Assembly: GCA_040954595.2 (NCBI GenBank)
Contig: CM082579.2
Location: 13,020,001-13,084,000, forward strand
DNA from: Balanoglossus misakiensis
Lineage: Eukaryota; Hemichordata
DNA length: 64,000 nt
Direction: 5' to 3'
This document shows, one piece after another, positions 1 through 11,599 of the stretch; positions within the stretch are counted from its first letter, which is position 1; every line of letters begins with the position of its first letter. Both the position numbers and the translations under genes were made by a program. A model generated the notes under the pieces. The model was not told the DNA's origin. It searched no databases and worked only from the letters and a program-made list of their open reading frames with translations.

Positions 1-555
1 TTGAAGAGACACTCGCCAAAATGTGCGGAGTCAAGAGACAGAGAAGGAAGGCATCAAGCCAGGCAAACAGCTCCTCCTAAGCCTTCACCTGTTTAAAGTA
101 TCAGAGAGACAGTCATTCTCACATTGGATTGACTAGTCACACCTGATGCTGTTCCAGATCTAGACCAGCATCCCAGCATGAAGATCCAATTGATCTCTCA
201 AGACTGAAGGATGCCAACTGAACGCACCTCATCCGTACTGCCTCCACATTGTAGTACTGTTTCATCTAGTGGAACACACACTGAAGGGAATGTATTGAGC
301 ACTTCACCAGCTATCCCATACATCTTCATTATAAGGATGATTTCTTTACTTCTGTCTCACTTTAGAGAGGGGAAATTTACACAAAGGCTATTATTACGGA
401 CAACTGAAGTATACTGTTTTAGGATAAAACTCTTCCATGAATGTGAGTGATGGTTTTCAAAAGTCACACAACCTATGAGTCAAGGCGTTATAACCCACCT
501 CATCTGACTTTGAAACAGACACAAAAGAAATGTTTACAACAACATCAAGAATAAT
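1..555. other. no gene recognised
   Basis: I see no coding exon, RNA gene or repeat that I can support here. The longest open frames are under 90 codons, show no recognisable motif and are compatible with chance. The segment ends at the left inverted repeat of the Tc1/mariner-like element. Confidence 0.5.
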
Positions 556-565
556 GTACATGTAT

Positions 566-593
566 CAGACCCACCAATAAGTATTTACGCACC
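566..593 (+). repeat. left terminal inverted repeat of the Tc1/mariner-like element
   Basis: This 28-bp arm starts CAGACCC and ends ACGCACC. It is the reverse complement of 2054-2081 with a single mismatch. Beyond 28 bp the two ends no longer match, so these are short simple TIRs, not the long two-site type. Confidence 0.9.
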
Positions 594-858
594 CACGTTC
601 TGCAGTGAAAACATTTCAGAAACATGAAATAACACACCTTGCAGACAGTTTTTAGCAAAAATTCAAATATATTTCATAAATTCACGAGAAATAACAGTCA
701 TACAACAAAAATCTTTCATCTGCGATTAAATTTGAGCGAAAAATATCGACGTAAAAATAGATGTGCGACGGAGTCAGCGAAACATTCCATTCTCTATTGG
801 AACAACAATGCAAAGAACATCATGAATATTCATGAGGTGAAATCGAACAAACCAAATG

Positions 859-1651
859 TCAATAATGGATATGTCCACCCCTTCGCCTAATGACCTCTCG
901 CTGGTGCTTCAACATAGTATCGACGAGTTTCCGACACATATTTTGCAGGAATTGTTCCCAAGATGTTACTATGCGGTTAAATAGGTCGTTGATTCTGTGT
1001 ATTGGACGGGAATGAACGTCCAAGTCGATTAACTCCCACAGGTTCGCGATGGGGCTCAAATCAGGAGACTAGGCTGGTCACTCCAACAATGTAAAATTGT
1101 CGAACGGATAGCCGTAATCCTGGGGATTTTGCAGAAATGATTTCACATCCAAGGCAGTATGTTCGGGGGCATTATCCTGTTGGAACACAAAATCACAAAC
1201 AACCTGGGACCACTGAACAGGTGTCCAGTTGACGTAACGCGGGGCAAAACGTAGTCACGCTGCATTGTGCCGGGGTTGTAATTTCGGCTTTTTCTTGGCC
1301 ACACATCCACGGAGTCTGACTCTTCTATACAATCTGGATTTGATTGTGCTCATACTCAAAATTTCCCGGTGTCCTCATAAAATTTAGCGCGGAGGTCACG
1401 GGCCGTCTTGAATCTGTCCGTCAGACTTGATCTATCAACATTCGTTCTTCCCGTTCCGTTGTTCGTCTTTGCCGTCCAGATCGATGTAAATTGTCTGTGC
1501 TACCATTTCGAACAAGTTTCCGAATGTTGTACCTGACGCTGCCTTCGGTGATTCCAAACTTCCTTGCAATTTCTCAGTTTCTCAAACCTTGCCTATGCAG
1601 TGCCTCAATTTGACCTTTCACAAATTCAGGAAGTTCGCAAACTTTAAGCAT
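859..1651 (-). pseudogene. Tc1/mariner transposase pseudogene
   Basis: Read on the minus strand from an ATG at 1651. The first part resembles the N-terminal helix-turn-helix of Tc1-type transposases (GQIEALHRQG, then EIARKFGI and SVRYNIRKLV). An in-frame TGA follows LRN, probably CGA before mutation. Further on come a frameshift and stops, then WTPVQW joined directly to the motif FQQDNAPEHTA, which holds the second catalytic Asp. Next are SPDLSPIANLWE, with the third catalytic residue (E) after an intervening stop, and a C-terminus ending RRRGGHIHY. The stretch that should contain the first catalytic Asp (between VQW and FQQD) is missing. The reading therefore rests on domain order and several family motifs; the copy is inactive. 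Confidence 0.9.
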
Positions 1652-2053
1652 GATTTCACTTATTCAATGTTTACAAACAAAAAATATGCAACAACCTCCG
1701 ACGACCTCGATCAGAATATTCATAAGCAAATCTGGCAGATTTTCCCGCTCCAAAATTTAATCAGAATTATATTTAAAAGGTCTGATTGGTGGAGATTAAA
1801 ATATGAATAGAGGGAAATTAGCCACGGACACAATGGCGCGAAAAGTTAATGAAAATGAGTATACCGCCATTGCAATAATCATAGGAAAGTTCACTGACCG
1901 AAAAACACGCCGCGTATGCAGTCATATTCGGCGCGGCAACACATCTGTGTTGACTAAAATGGGTTAAACCTTCCGTAGGTTATTTATTTTCGGAAATAAG
2001 TTACAGTCGATCGATTTTGTGAATAATTTTTTATAGCAAACGTTCATGGTCAA

Positions 2054-2081
2054 GGTGCGTAAATACTTATTGGCGGGTCTG
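2054..2081 (-). repeat. right terminal inverted repeat of the Tc1/mariner-like element
   Basis: Partner of 566-593, ending GGGTCTG and followed by TA. One G/A difference separates the arms, which suggests limited divergence at the ends compared with the heavily damaged transposase. Confidence 0.9.
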
Positions 2082-2083
2082 TA

Positions 2084-3597
2084 TATATAAAGCCTCTCTA
2101 AAGCCAGTGAATGAGACCTGGTATACTTGACAAATGAAAAATAACAGCATCTGGCAGTCATGCACACATGTTCACTTTTGTCATATAATGTAAAGCCAAA
2201 CATAATTTCGCAAACAAATTTGCACTAGAGATTGTAGCATCCTGCAATGTGTTGCAAGTAAATTCGCTGAAAATATAAAGTAATAGCTAGACACTCATAA
2301 AATGAAATCATACGCTTTGTATGGAATGTTACGTTTGTCACAGACTACATGCATTGTCATGGTGACTGAAATTCAACAGCCCATGCATCCATTTTTGCTG
2401 TTTATTAAAAAAATGTTTTGCATTTATCAGAGGTTGCGTTTACGCAAAAATTATGAATTTTTGACGCCAAAAATTCTCATTTGACGTGAAAATCTTAATA
2501 AGTGCATCAATATTGACACATAGGAATGGCCTCTCTATTTGCACAATGGTCAACATAAACCATACGCATACAGCTCACTACCCCTGGGATCAAAATAATC
2601 ACTTGCGTGTCCGACCTTTTGTACTCAAAATGTAGCTAATTTTGTTTGATGAATTTTGAATTAGACATGTGTACGACGCAGGCTAAGTAAAAGGAGTTTG
2701 ACACATTTTTTTATGAATGCATCAAAAATACGCACTAAAAAAATGTTATCGCGACCTCTGTTTATTATCAAATACATTCAAATCTACATATTAGTGGTGT
2801 TACATATCTTCAACCTCGATTAAAAATATTTGTAAAAGTACAAAGGCAAATATGGAGCATAATGATAATCACCAAAATTCAGCTAGACAGATAAAAATAC
2901 AAATTGTTATTTCATCAGGTAAAATTCCTCAAATTTACAAGCAAATTGGTATATTATCAGTGTTTCAGCCAGCTTTTGAAAGCTCACGGTACTAGAAATA
3001 TCTCATGATTCATTCTGATTTGTACCAACAGATAATCCTCAGTCAAATCAGACATAGTGCACATGTGAACAGAGAATTGTAGATCACTAATACCAAGTTC
3101 GAGATCGTACTTTTAAGGCAAATCTTACTGTGAATAACCATTTCAAATTATTTTTTAAATTATGCATTATTGAGAGAGGAGCTACTAATTTTATAAAATA
3201 ATCAAGCAATTGCATAGCCAGCTATACAAAGAAGTTTGAAGTAAAACAGGGACACTTGAAATACCCGTTTAATCAAACAAAAATTGATTTTTCTATTGAC
3301 AGAACAAATGAAATTTACATGTTAACTTTCAACAGAGACTGGCCACCTCAGTTAGTCCTTTGCGTGTTTCCTCCAAAGTGTGACATTTGCAGTTCATGAA
3401 TACTTTGATTCCTATGGCTTTTAAATTTTGATTTTGAAATTTACACTCTAATTGCTCAACATACTTTTCCTAGATAAAAACAAATAAATTTATATGTACT
3501 TCATATCATTGTTAGCATGTAAAGCAGAAAAAGTTATTAAATGGGCAACGTTCAATGATACAAATCATGGAGAATTGTGGGTAAAATATTGTACTGT
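2084..3597. other. AT-rich sequence, no gene recognised
   Basis: This is AT-rich, low-information sequence with no open frame above 80 codons that looks like protein. A short piece at 2968-2985 (CAGCCAGCTTTTGAAAGC) is the reverse complement of 7651-7668, immediately outside the right outer arm of the large inverted repeat. That suggests the left arm was split here by an insertion or rearrangement of about 0.6 kb. Confidence 0.4.
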
Positions 3598-5813
3598 GAA
3601 GCATGGGGATATTGTGACCTGCAGCAGGTTAGAAAGGGGGACAAATCATGTTGTCGGGGGACAATATATCAGGACAGGGTTCTCCCTGGGAATAATCATA
3701 GAGTCGGGGCTAATTTCCATAAAATTTACATAATCATAGGACATCACTAAGGCCCCTCAACATCGATAGAAAATATTTAATGTTATAGCTTTATCAAGTG
3801 AATTTTGTGACGTCATTGCTGTAAATTATTACTGATAATGTATCGTGTTTTGACGTGGACGCGCGACACACTCAAGAACCAGCCAGACGTGGACAATTTC
3901 TGACTAAATAACGGAGCTTTCAAACAATGCAAACAATTTAAGGGCTAAAAAAGAAATGCAAACATACACAGAATAAATACAATGTACTGCGATATTTATT
4001 AATTTCAAATCTGACCTTGGCTAGCACTTTGTTTATTTTTTTCTTCCTAATGCGGCACTATGTGTCATGTCATCTGCTCTTGAATCACGCGCAGTTTTCA
4101 ACATGGCTCGGTCCTGCATGTAAAGCAAACCTCTCGATGATGCTGCATTTGACATTCGTTTACCATACATACCGTGCACCATGTACCAAGCAGTCATGTC
4201 AACAAAGTTATACGCAAAAAGTTATGCCACAATTGTCACTGTCGTGTTGTCTATGCGGTATGGAGGGTCGATAGAGGGAGAGTTTGTTTATGTATTGCAA
4301 CCTTCCGAGCACCCGTATACGTGAACTTTCCTGAGAACGCAAATGAATGCAAATATTGCCCATGTCCACGCCAAGATTTCACAAAAATCAAAACTTTTTC
4401 AGATATATTTCAGCAGAACCCTTAATGTATTTTCACTTGCATTAAAAAACCTTCTTTATTTATTTCCTGATGTTTGAATATGATACTAGAAATGTACAGT
4501 ACATGGATTGAATGCAATCAGCTGATCTTTTGTTTACGCCATTCCTCTGTTTTCGATATCCGTGATCGAGTCTGAGTTTTTCTGTGATTTTTTTTTTTTT
4601 TTTGGGGGGGGAGGGGAAAGATCAACATTCAGGATTAGATCAAAGGTACATGAGCTGCAACTGGATAAAAAATTTAAGTTTAAATAATCCCATATATCCT
4701 TTGAATTATGTCTATTAAATGATATTTCAAAATAGTATATCAAGATCACTTATTTATGACAAATGGCCAAAAGTTAAAGAAAATCGAAAATTCCTGCAAT
4801 ATTGCGATCAAAAATGAAAATGTAATGTCCCAGCGGAGTACATTTACTTCCATAATTGTAGTTGATGAGATCATGCTTTGTTTATGAAATTTTATAGTGG
4901 GAAATGCAACGTTTTCCTTGTTTCTAGCATTTTTTCACGGTGGCGGCCATATTCATTTGCAGTTTACTGGCCATGGGCCGCTGTTAATTTTATAACCCTG
5001 TGCAGACGCACAGACACATGGCATGACCTCCAACAAAAGTTGCTTCATCTTTTGTCATGTTTAGCTGAGTTGTTACAATGCGCGCACGCGCTCAGTACGT
5101 TGCTTGTGTTACTAGGCTATTGATGCAATTTACAGGACGCCTGTCTAGAGATAACTTGTGCACTGAATGAAATGGCAGCGCACTGCTCTTGACAGCGTGC
5201 AGAGCTGCGTTGCTTCTAGGGTGATTCAAGCCATGGAAGGCGTGAAATCACTCAAATGTGTTCACTAATTGTCAAGAATTGAAAGGAAGTAGCCAGTTAC
5301 AGTGAAAGCAAAGGTGGATGCAGAACAAAAGTGTGGGAGGTGACAATCTGTCATATTGTTGTTCACTCAGTAAGAATGTGTCAGAGTGACCCATGTAGAT
5401 TTATTTTGTTGTGACAATCCAATATTTATTGCATCAAATGTCGCAAGGACGCACGCAAGCTGAAACACTGTATATTGTTTTATTTCTATCATTTGGGATT
5501 TTAGATAGTATTAGTGTTTTAAACACAGAGAGAGCACCTATTTAAGATTCTAAGCCACCCATTTGTTTTTCCAACTTATTATCTGAAACTTCCTACTTTT
5601 CATTAAAATTTTACAAAGCAAAGATAGTTCTGATAGACAGACAAAAACTACTTGTATGATAAAATTATACTGTTACCAAGTGAAGGAATGTCTTGCTTGT
5701 GTCTAGAAATCCCATGTTATCACAGTCTACTGGTTAGGACCTTGCAGGCCTACAGATATTCAGATGACTGCTTTCAGGACAGTTACACTTGAACATTGCA
5801 GCCTTCTATTGCA

Positions 5814-5883
5814 CTTGCACCTTAACCTTTAACCCCAATCTAACCTCTAACATTAACCTCTAACCTCTAACCACTAACCTAAA
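5814..5883 (+). repeat. degenerate CTAACC-type short repeat in the loop of the inverted repeat
   Basis: Roughly ten irregular repeats of CTAACC or CTCTAAC lie between the inner arms. The pattern resembles a telomeric C-strand hexamer, but it is short and imperfect. I treat it as a simple repeat and not as telomere. Confidence 0.6.
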
Positions 5884-6932
5884 TAGCAGGCAGGAATGTC
5901 CACGTTTTCTGTCCTTGAAGTTGATACCCTCTGAATATTTGGCAAAAGTCACATTGTCTTTACACTTAAACAAAAGTGCCAATGTTGTATGACTGCCTAC
6001 CAAATATGCTCTCTCTTTCAGTATTTCAGCTAGCGTGCGGCCTTGCGACATTTGACGCAATAAATGTTGGATTGTAACGGAATAATCTTCATGGGTCACT
6101 GTGATGCATTCTTCCTGAGTGAGCAACAATGTGACTGATTGTCACCCCTGCACTTTTGCTTTGCGTCCACCGTTGCTTTCACTGTAACTTGTTACTTCCT
6201 TTCAATTCTTGGCAATTTAGTGAACACAACTGAGTGATTTCACACCTTCCACGGCTTGAATCACCCAAGAAGCAACGCAGCTCTGCACGCTGTCAAGAGC
6301 AGTGCGCTGCCATTTCATTCAGTGCACAAGTTATCTCTAGACAGGCGTCCTATAAATCGCATCAATAGCCTAGTAACACAAGCAACGCACTGAACGCGTG
6401 CGCGCATTGTAACAAATCAGCTAAACATGACAAATGATGAAGCAACTTTTGTTGGAGGTCATGCCAAGTGTCTGCGCGTCTGCACAGGCTTATAAAATTA
6501 ACAGCTCCCCAGGGCCGGTAATAATTGCAAAGGCAGGTAAATTTCATGGCCACCTGCCCTGATTTATGCCTACTTGATAAGGTAAACATTTTAATTACTT
6601 TGCACTATTTGATTTTGTTTAGGATAGGATGGGGTATGATTGCAAAAAAAAAAAAATTATTATCAATTGAAAGTAATTAATCTGATCCTGAATGTTGATC
6701 TTTCCCCCCAAAGAAAAAACAATACACGATACCATTTCTTCACCAATGGCAGTATATCATAATTAACACAAAATCTGAGATGTCTTAATTGTCTTAGGAA
6801 ATGTCCAATTTCTAAAAATTACATAATGTAGTAGGATGTAAAAGACAACCCGCACTGAAAACTTGTGAACTTGGCATGGGCAGGCAGTGTTTCATCCAGG
6901 ACACAGGTGAATTAGGCGTTCTGTTCGGGACA

Positions 6933-6957
6933 CAAACAAACAAACAAACAAACAAAA
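6933..6957 (+). repeat. (CAAA)n microsatellite
   Basis: About six CAAA units in a row. A second short run of the same type is at about 20,826-20,845, directly left of a foldback element. Confidence 0.8.
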
Positions 6958-7896
6958 TAGAAACAGCAACCACCATCATGATAAACAAGGCAGTGTCTTG
7001 AATTAAGCCAACTGCTCGTGCGATCAAGCAGCTGACACAAGAAGTGGCTTGTGTCAAAGGTCCCATCCGTATGTTAGTAAATTGGCATATAGCAGGAAGC
7101 TGTCCAACTCCAACTTGAAAACTGCTCGACACTGTTGAATATTTGCCATTTTTTACCCTCTAAATGTCTGACATGTATAAAATTTCTACCCCATTTTAAA
7201 ACATCAATAAACAGGCTATCATATCAGCATCGATTTATCAGTCTCTCTTACTACTGGTTGTTGCTAGCGTGTAAAAAATATGACAACATCACAGTTTTTG
7301 AGGCGCATAGCAAGTTGTGGGAACATCAGGGTGTTTTATTGGAGTGGACGTCGTAACCCCATGTCAATTTCAAATACTTCCACTAGTAATAGTATTTCAC
7401 TAGGCCTACTTTACTCTGGATATAAAAAAGACAATATTCTTTCTTAGTAAGTACGATGTGCCAATGTCAGCATACTTGATAAGTAACGGCCGTGGTAAAA
7501 TTGTCCAAAAGAAGCTATGATTATGTAAATTTTATGGGAATTAGTCCTGACTCTATGATTTTTCCCAGGGAGAACACTGTCCTGATATATTGTCCCCCGA
7601 AAATGTGATCTGTCCCCCTTTTAACCTGCTGCGGGTCACAATCGTCCCATGCTTTCAAAAGCTGGCTGGACTTTGATGTGGCAAATTTAATTCAACAAAA
7701 GGGAACATGTAGCCAGGCCAAAGACAGCACATATTTTGTAAGAACCGTAGTATAGTTTTTATCAACAATTTAATGCATTTCTGTTTCAAGGCTGAAGTAG
7801 TGAGGATTAATCCTTGTTCATAGGTTGTCACACTCTTTAAGTACCACTATTTTCATATCCATAGAAAAAATTTCATTAAATGTATGATCTCCAACG

Positions 7897-8325
7897 ATGC
7901 ATCACAGGGAAATTTTTTACGACTTTTCTGCTAGTTTATTTTATGAGACCATTAAAAGGCTTCCTGTCATTATAGGGACGACTCTCATTTGCATGTTGCA
8001 TATTTGCTGCATTTTTATCACCAAGCTTTTCAAATTCTTCTACGGATGCATTGATATCAGGGGACAACAGTCTTATTGTTGCAAATCCCATGGTTTAGAC
8101 CCCCAAGGCACTGGCTATTCTTTGTTTTTGGATGAAACTGGTTTTCCCTCTGGGCCCTCTGAGTCAGTTATGCAAGTGCTATTCATTGTTAATGACATTG
8201 CCTCTGCTGGATTGACAGTTGCAGGGGTTAATCATAGCACCTCACAAATGATCCACAAGACTGACAAATTGGTTGAAGACCTGGAGAAATTCACGCAAAG
8301 TGAATACTGCTGGGAGCTATATTGA
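7897..8325 (+). CDS. possible exon or gene fragment of unknown product
   Basis: An open frame of 142 codons ends in TGA at 8323-8325. The first 50 residues are rich in hydrophobic residues (Phe, Ile, Leu and Cys). The C-terminal half, from about 8062, has a mixed composition more like real protein (GPSESVMQVL, DKLVEDLEKF, SEYCWELY). A possible acceptor (GATATCAG) ends near 8060, so a terminal exon of 8061-8325 would fit better than the full frame. No polyadenylation signal is visible soon after the stop. I recognise no family. It could be a true terminal exon, part of an old transposon, or a chance frame. Confidence 0.3.
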   Translation: MHHREIFYDFSASLFYETIKRLPVIIGTTLICMLHICCIFITKLFKFFYGCIDIRGQQSYCCKSHGLDPQGTGYSLFLDETGFPSGPSESVMQVLFIVNDIASAGLTVAGVNHSTSQMIHKTDKLVEDLEKFTQSEYCWELY

Positions 8326-9155
8326 AACACAATGTAGACAGACACATTTCACAATACCATCCAATATGCTATGGCATCAATATTCAATCAGTCACTGTTA
8401 AACATTCAGTCTGCATGACTTGTGTACTTTCCACCTTGTTGTAAGAGTTGCTCGATTTGCTTGACATCTCTTGCTTTGGCTGTATTTGCCTGAATGGCAA
8501 ATCTGCAAATTGTTTGAAATCTTTTATTTTTATCTTTGATTGTAATCATTTATCTTGTTTGAATACTTTTTTTAGTTTTGATGCAATTTTTCTGACCTTT
8601 ACTTAGTGTTTGTAGTTGTTTATTCCACAACATTGTTTTTGTTTAAAACCCAAGTTGTGAGTTTTCTCAAGAAGATACGAGTGACAGTTTGAAAAGCGAA
8701 AAAAAAAACTGACTAGAATACTGGCGTAGCTTGTTCACTCGATTGCTGCAATACAATACATGCGTATGGATCAGAAATCAAGCAAGTTTTTCATGTAACT
8801 TTTGTTTCATAACCCCCCCAAAAACTACTTTGCATTTTGTCTTTCAAGTGCAACCTCCAATGAAAAGTTACAATGAATCGGTAGCAGATCATGCAAATGC
8901 CTGTTGATCTCCGACCTATTTGAAACTCAAGTAAAATGTGTGGACACAAGATTTTGAAGTCCCTGATAAGAAATGTTTACCCACTTATGATAAAAAAAGT
9001 AGCGCCCTAACCATGGCACATGAGAACCCGTCTTAACAATTTCCTCGGGGTGCCTCAAGTAAATTTGATTTTGAAATGTCCTCTGAAATGCCCCAACCAG
9101 TCTTCGCCCAAACTGCCCCCCCCCCTCCTCCTCAGTAATACCCATTTTGATAAAC
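8326..9155. other. no gene recognised
   Basis: AT-rich sequence with short A, C and T runs (for example A runs near 8,700 and C runs near 9,118). I see no supportable coding, RNA or transposon feature. Confidence 0.4.
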
Positions 9156-9254
9156 CTGTCTGTCTGTCCATCCGTCCGTCCGTCCGTCCGACTGTCTGTC
9201 TGTCCATCCGTCCGTCTGTCTGTCTGTCTGTCTGTCTGAGTGAGTGAGTGAGTG
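9156..9254 (+). repeat. (CTGT/CCGT)n then (GAGT)n microsatellite
   Basis: A tetranucleotide run alternates between CTGT and CCGT/CCAT units, then shifts to GAGT near 9,238. It gives long open frames in several phases on both strands (Cys/Leu/Ser/Val or Thr/Asp/Arg/Gln rich) that are artefacts of the 4-bp period. Confidence 0.9.
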
Positions 9255-9283
9255 TACACATGTATTTGTCCAAACTTTTGAAT

Positions 9284-9313
9284 AGTTTAGTTAGTTAGTT
9301 AGTTAGTATATAT

Positions 9314-9350
<37 letters not shown>

Positions 9351-9354
9351 CAGT
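9284..9354 (+). repeat. (TTAG)n microsatellite
   Basis: About 16 TTAG units are interrupted once by TATATA and once by CAG. The following 200 bp are AT-rich with scattered TTAG/TTAT remnants, so the array was probably longer. Confidence 0.9.
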
Positions 9355-9587
9355 TCTTAGTTAATTAGTATAAGTTTAGTATTTAGTTAATTAGGCTTAT
9401 TAGTTTAGGAAGCATAGGTTTAGTCAGCGTACATTTATTTACTTAGTTTATTTACTCAGTGTATATATTTATTTATTTTAATTATTTAGTTCAATGCAGA
9501 TGTGTACACTTATTATTAAAAAATTAAAAAAATAAATATTTTTTAAATGTGTGGTCATATATCTGCACTGACTGGAGGGGTAATATG

Positions 9588-9948
9588 AATTCTGGCTGCC
9601 TTAAATAGGATTTCACTCTGTGCTAGGGGGGTCAAATCACATTGCATTATGGGCAAAAAGTCGACAACCCACTGTAGTAAGAGTTAGAAGAAATGATATG
9701 TTTACTGTATTTCATGACTTCCTTTGGACAAACATGTCTATTTTTGTAGTTAGCAACTCATTTTAACTTTTTACACATTTTGTTATTTTTTATGTTAAAA
9801 AGTTTCAGAATGACCCATCATCACTTTAGCTCATGAACTCCCATTTTTTAAACATGGCAAAAATCGGCCATCTTGAAATTGTGTTGACCATATGAGATTT
9901 TCATCACTCACTTAGGTAGCTTAAAACCTATTTAAGGTGGGGAGAATT
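9588..9948 (+). repeat. dispersed repeat copy 1 (family shared with 26.0 and 30.1 kb)
   Basis: The sequence beginning GAATTCTGGCTGCCTTAAAT and running to CTTAAAACCTATTT matches 25,983-26,348 and 30,135-30,495 closely, with scattered substitutions and small indels. In those two places it lies downstream of exon-like segment B within a larger duplicated module. Here it stands alone, so it is either an independently mobile family or an orphan piece of the module. Confidence 0.8.
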
Positions 9949-9963
9949 GGTTGCTGTAACCGT

Positions 9964-9985
9964 GGAGGTACTAGAGAGTACCTCC
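9964..9985. repeat. short perfect hairpin
   Basis: GGAGGTACT and AGTACCTCC form a 9-bp perfect stem with a 4-base loop (AGAG). No function can be assigned. Confidence 0.6.
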
Positions 9986-10105
9986 ATGCTGTAACAAAGC
10001 TTTCATTTATTCTGAGGGGCGGAGGCACGAGAAATTGGGGTCAATCAGTCGTGTTAAATGCAGATCTCTCCCAGCAGCAGAAAATTTAATAAGTGTTACC
10101 CTCCC

Positions 10106-10289
10106 TCTATATTAGTCCAAATTTGTATAATGACGTAACCCTCGCATAAAGGGTATGTTAAATTTAGATGCAAGTATGACACCTCAGCTTGGTCATCTCT
10201 ATATTAGTCCAAATTTGTATAATGACGTAACCCTCGCATAAAGGGTATGTTAAATTTAGATGCAAGTATGACACCTCAGCTTGGTCATA
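10106..10289 (+). repeat. 92-bp direct tandem duplication
   Basis: Two almost identical 92-bp units start at 10,106 and 10,198 with TCTATATTAGTCC. A decayed third unit is visible at about 10,325-10,380 (CATTTGTATAATG, CACAAAGGG, ATGTTAA). The match of the first two shows a recent duplication within an older repeat. Confidence 0.85.
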
Positions 10290-10389
10290 TCAAACTGTAC
10301 CCACAGTGCTTCAATGTGACCCTCTCTCTAGTCCTCATTTGTATAATGTGCGTCTACCACAAAGGGCCATGTTAAGTGTCCACCTTCTT

Positions 10390-10988
10390 GGTCCCATAAA
10401 ATCTATCCAAATAAACAAGGTTGTTTATGGTTTTTACCAACATCAAGAATCAGGCATACAGAGGTAATTGACCAAACGATACAATTCGGACTTAAATCAT
10501 AATTGTATAATTATAAAATTCTGAGTTCTCACTAAGCAGGCGCCGGGCCATCAAGACATCTGGTCAGCTACTTTGCAGAACAGGTCACCTATTCTTTCTC
10601 TATCAACAGTACCAGAGAATAGCACCATGGCATTCTATGTCTAAGTTTGTCAATCAACCAACCAAGTGAAAATCAAGATCCTAATTCAACCGTTGCCATT
10701 GCAAATAAACTTCAACATTTGAAATCAATGTCAGAGCAATTAATGTTGTAAAGTTGAAGGTCTGATTAACCATTATTGCCTTTGAACATCACCACATTAT
10801 GACTCTGTGAGATGATCAATGCAGGACTGTGGCGGCTGCCAACTTAGTATAGGTTGCAAGATCAAAAATGTTTAGTTATACTTTTTCTAGTGTTTGTTAA
10901 ATATACCATAATTTTCAGTCAATGTCTCTTCTTTACACCTACATGATTTGATGAGAATTGAATAATGTTTAGAACAAAAACAACTTTT
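10390..10988. other. no gene recognised
   Basis: Ordinary AT-rich sequence. I see no repeat or coding signal before the 3' end of the LINE. Confidence 0.4.
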
Positions 10989-11117
10989 GTATTGTATTGT
11001 ACTAAAAAGAATAATCTTATTATGGCTCAATAGTAAATTTTAAAAATAACAGTGTAAAACCAGGCAGAAACACAACAAAATCACGTCACCACAAAAAGGA
11101 CAAAAACATTATACATA

Positions 11118-11595
11118 TCAGGGATTAACTTTCCTGGTGGCCATTGGCACAAAGCTGTTGCTGAACCTCAGCTTAGACCACTTAAGGCAACGACGTCTAT
11201 GACTTGAGGGTAACATTTCAAAGGAGAAATACAATGGATGGTTTACATCAGCAGTGATTGCACAAGCTCTGAGAGAACCGGTGTGGGTCTCCCAAAAGAT
11301 GCTTGTTGCTTTTAACAATGGAAAGCAATAACACACATTGCAGTAAGTCCACAGTGGTTCAACAATACTCCAGTACAACAAAAGTAGCAGATATGAATTA
11401 ACATGAAAGGAACACAACCTCTTGAGCATGTGCAATCTTTGCTGTCATTTCTTTTGAATAGATGTTGTGTGCTGACTAAAAGAGAGTTAATTGTTAAGAA
11501 TAACACCAAGCTACTTAAAAAAGACCACCTGTTCATTGGGTTCACCATCAATACAAATTCGGACATTTGGTCCTGATACCCGACGAAAGTTAATG
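11118..11595 (-). pseudogene. LINE ORF2 C-terminal region (pseudogene)
   Basis: On the minus strand the text runs from INFRRVSGPNVR past a frameshift to LKRLCSFHVN, VEPLWTYC, VNHPLYFSFEMLPSSHRRRC and RFSNSFVPMA. This matches the pattern typical of the CR1/Rex1 ORF2 tail (a LKLRSF segment, a V.ES.L..C segment, HPL...FELLPSGRR, RFKNSFVP.A). Stops and frame changes show it is dead. It continues exactly across the TTAA site at 11,596 into the segment right of the MITE. Confidence 0.85.
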
Positions 11596-11599
11596 TTAA

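Larger units (their letters stand above)
565..2083 (-). mobile_element. Tc1/mariner-like DNA transposon, decayed
   Basis: A 1.5-kb element is bounded by 28-bp terminal inverted repeats (566-593 and 2054-2081) that differ at one base, each beginning CAGACCC. TA lies next to both ends (TAT before the left end, TATATA after the right), as expected for the TA target site of this superfamily; one extra T at the left blurs the exact boundary. The interior carries a broken transposase on the minus strand. It has in-frame stops and lacks the first catalytic region, so the copy cannot be autonomous. The size matches the 1.2-1.7 kb usual for the superfamily. Confidence 0.9.
3598..7655. repeat. large patchy inverted repeat (about 4 kb)
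   Basis: Two matching blocks lie in opposite orientation around a centre near 5.7 kb. The outer arms are 3598-3739 and 7515-7655. The inner arms are 4969-5466 and 6024-6520. A short link between them (about 4605-4650 and 6675-6720) shares GGAAAGATCAACATTCAGGA. Arm identity is high but imperfect. The sequence between outer and inner arms (about 0.8 kb each side) is not visibly matched. The inner arms each contain the same short open frame ending at the same stop, with changed residues between arms. I do not recognise a transposase, so this may be a foldback element or an inverted duplication that later received insertions. Confidence 0.7.

Noticed and set aside
5814-5883. Interstitial telomere repeat
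   Set aside because: Units are irregular (CTAACC, CTCTAACC, CATTAACC) and only about 70 bp long; a simple repeat explains it.
9020-9273. Open frames of 70-110 codons on both strands
   Set aside because: They are produced by the CTGT/CCGT tetranucleotide run.
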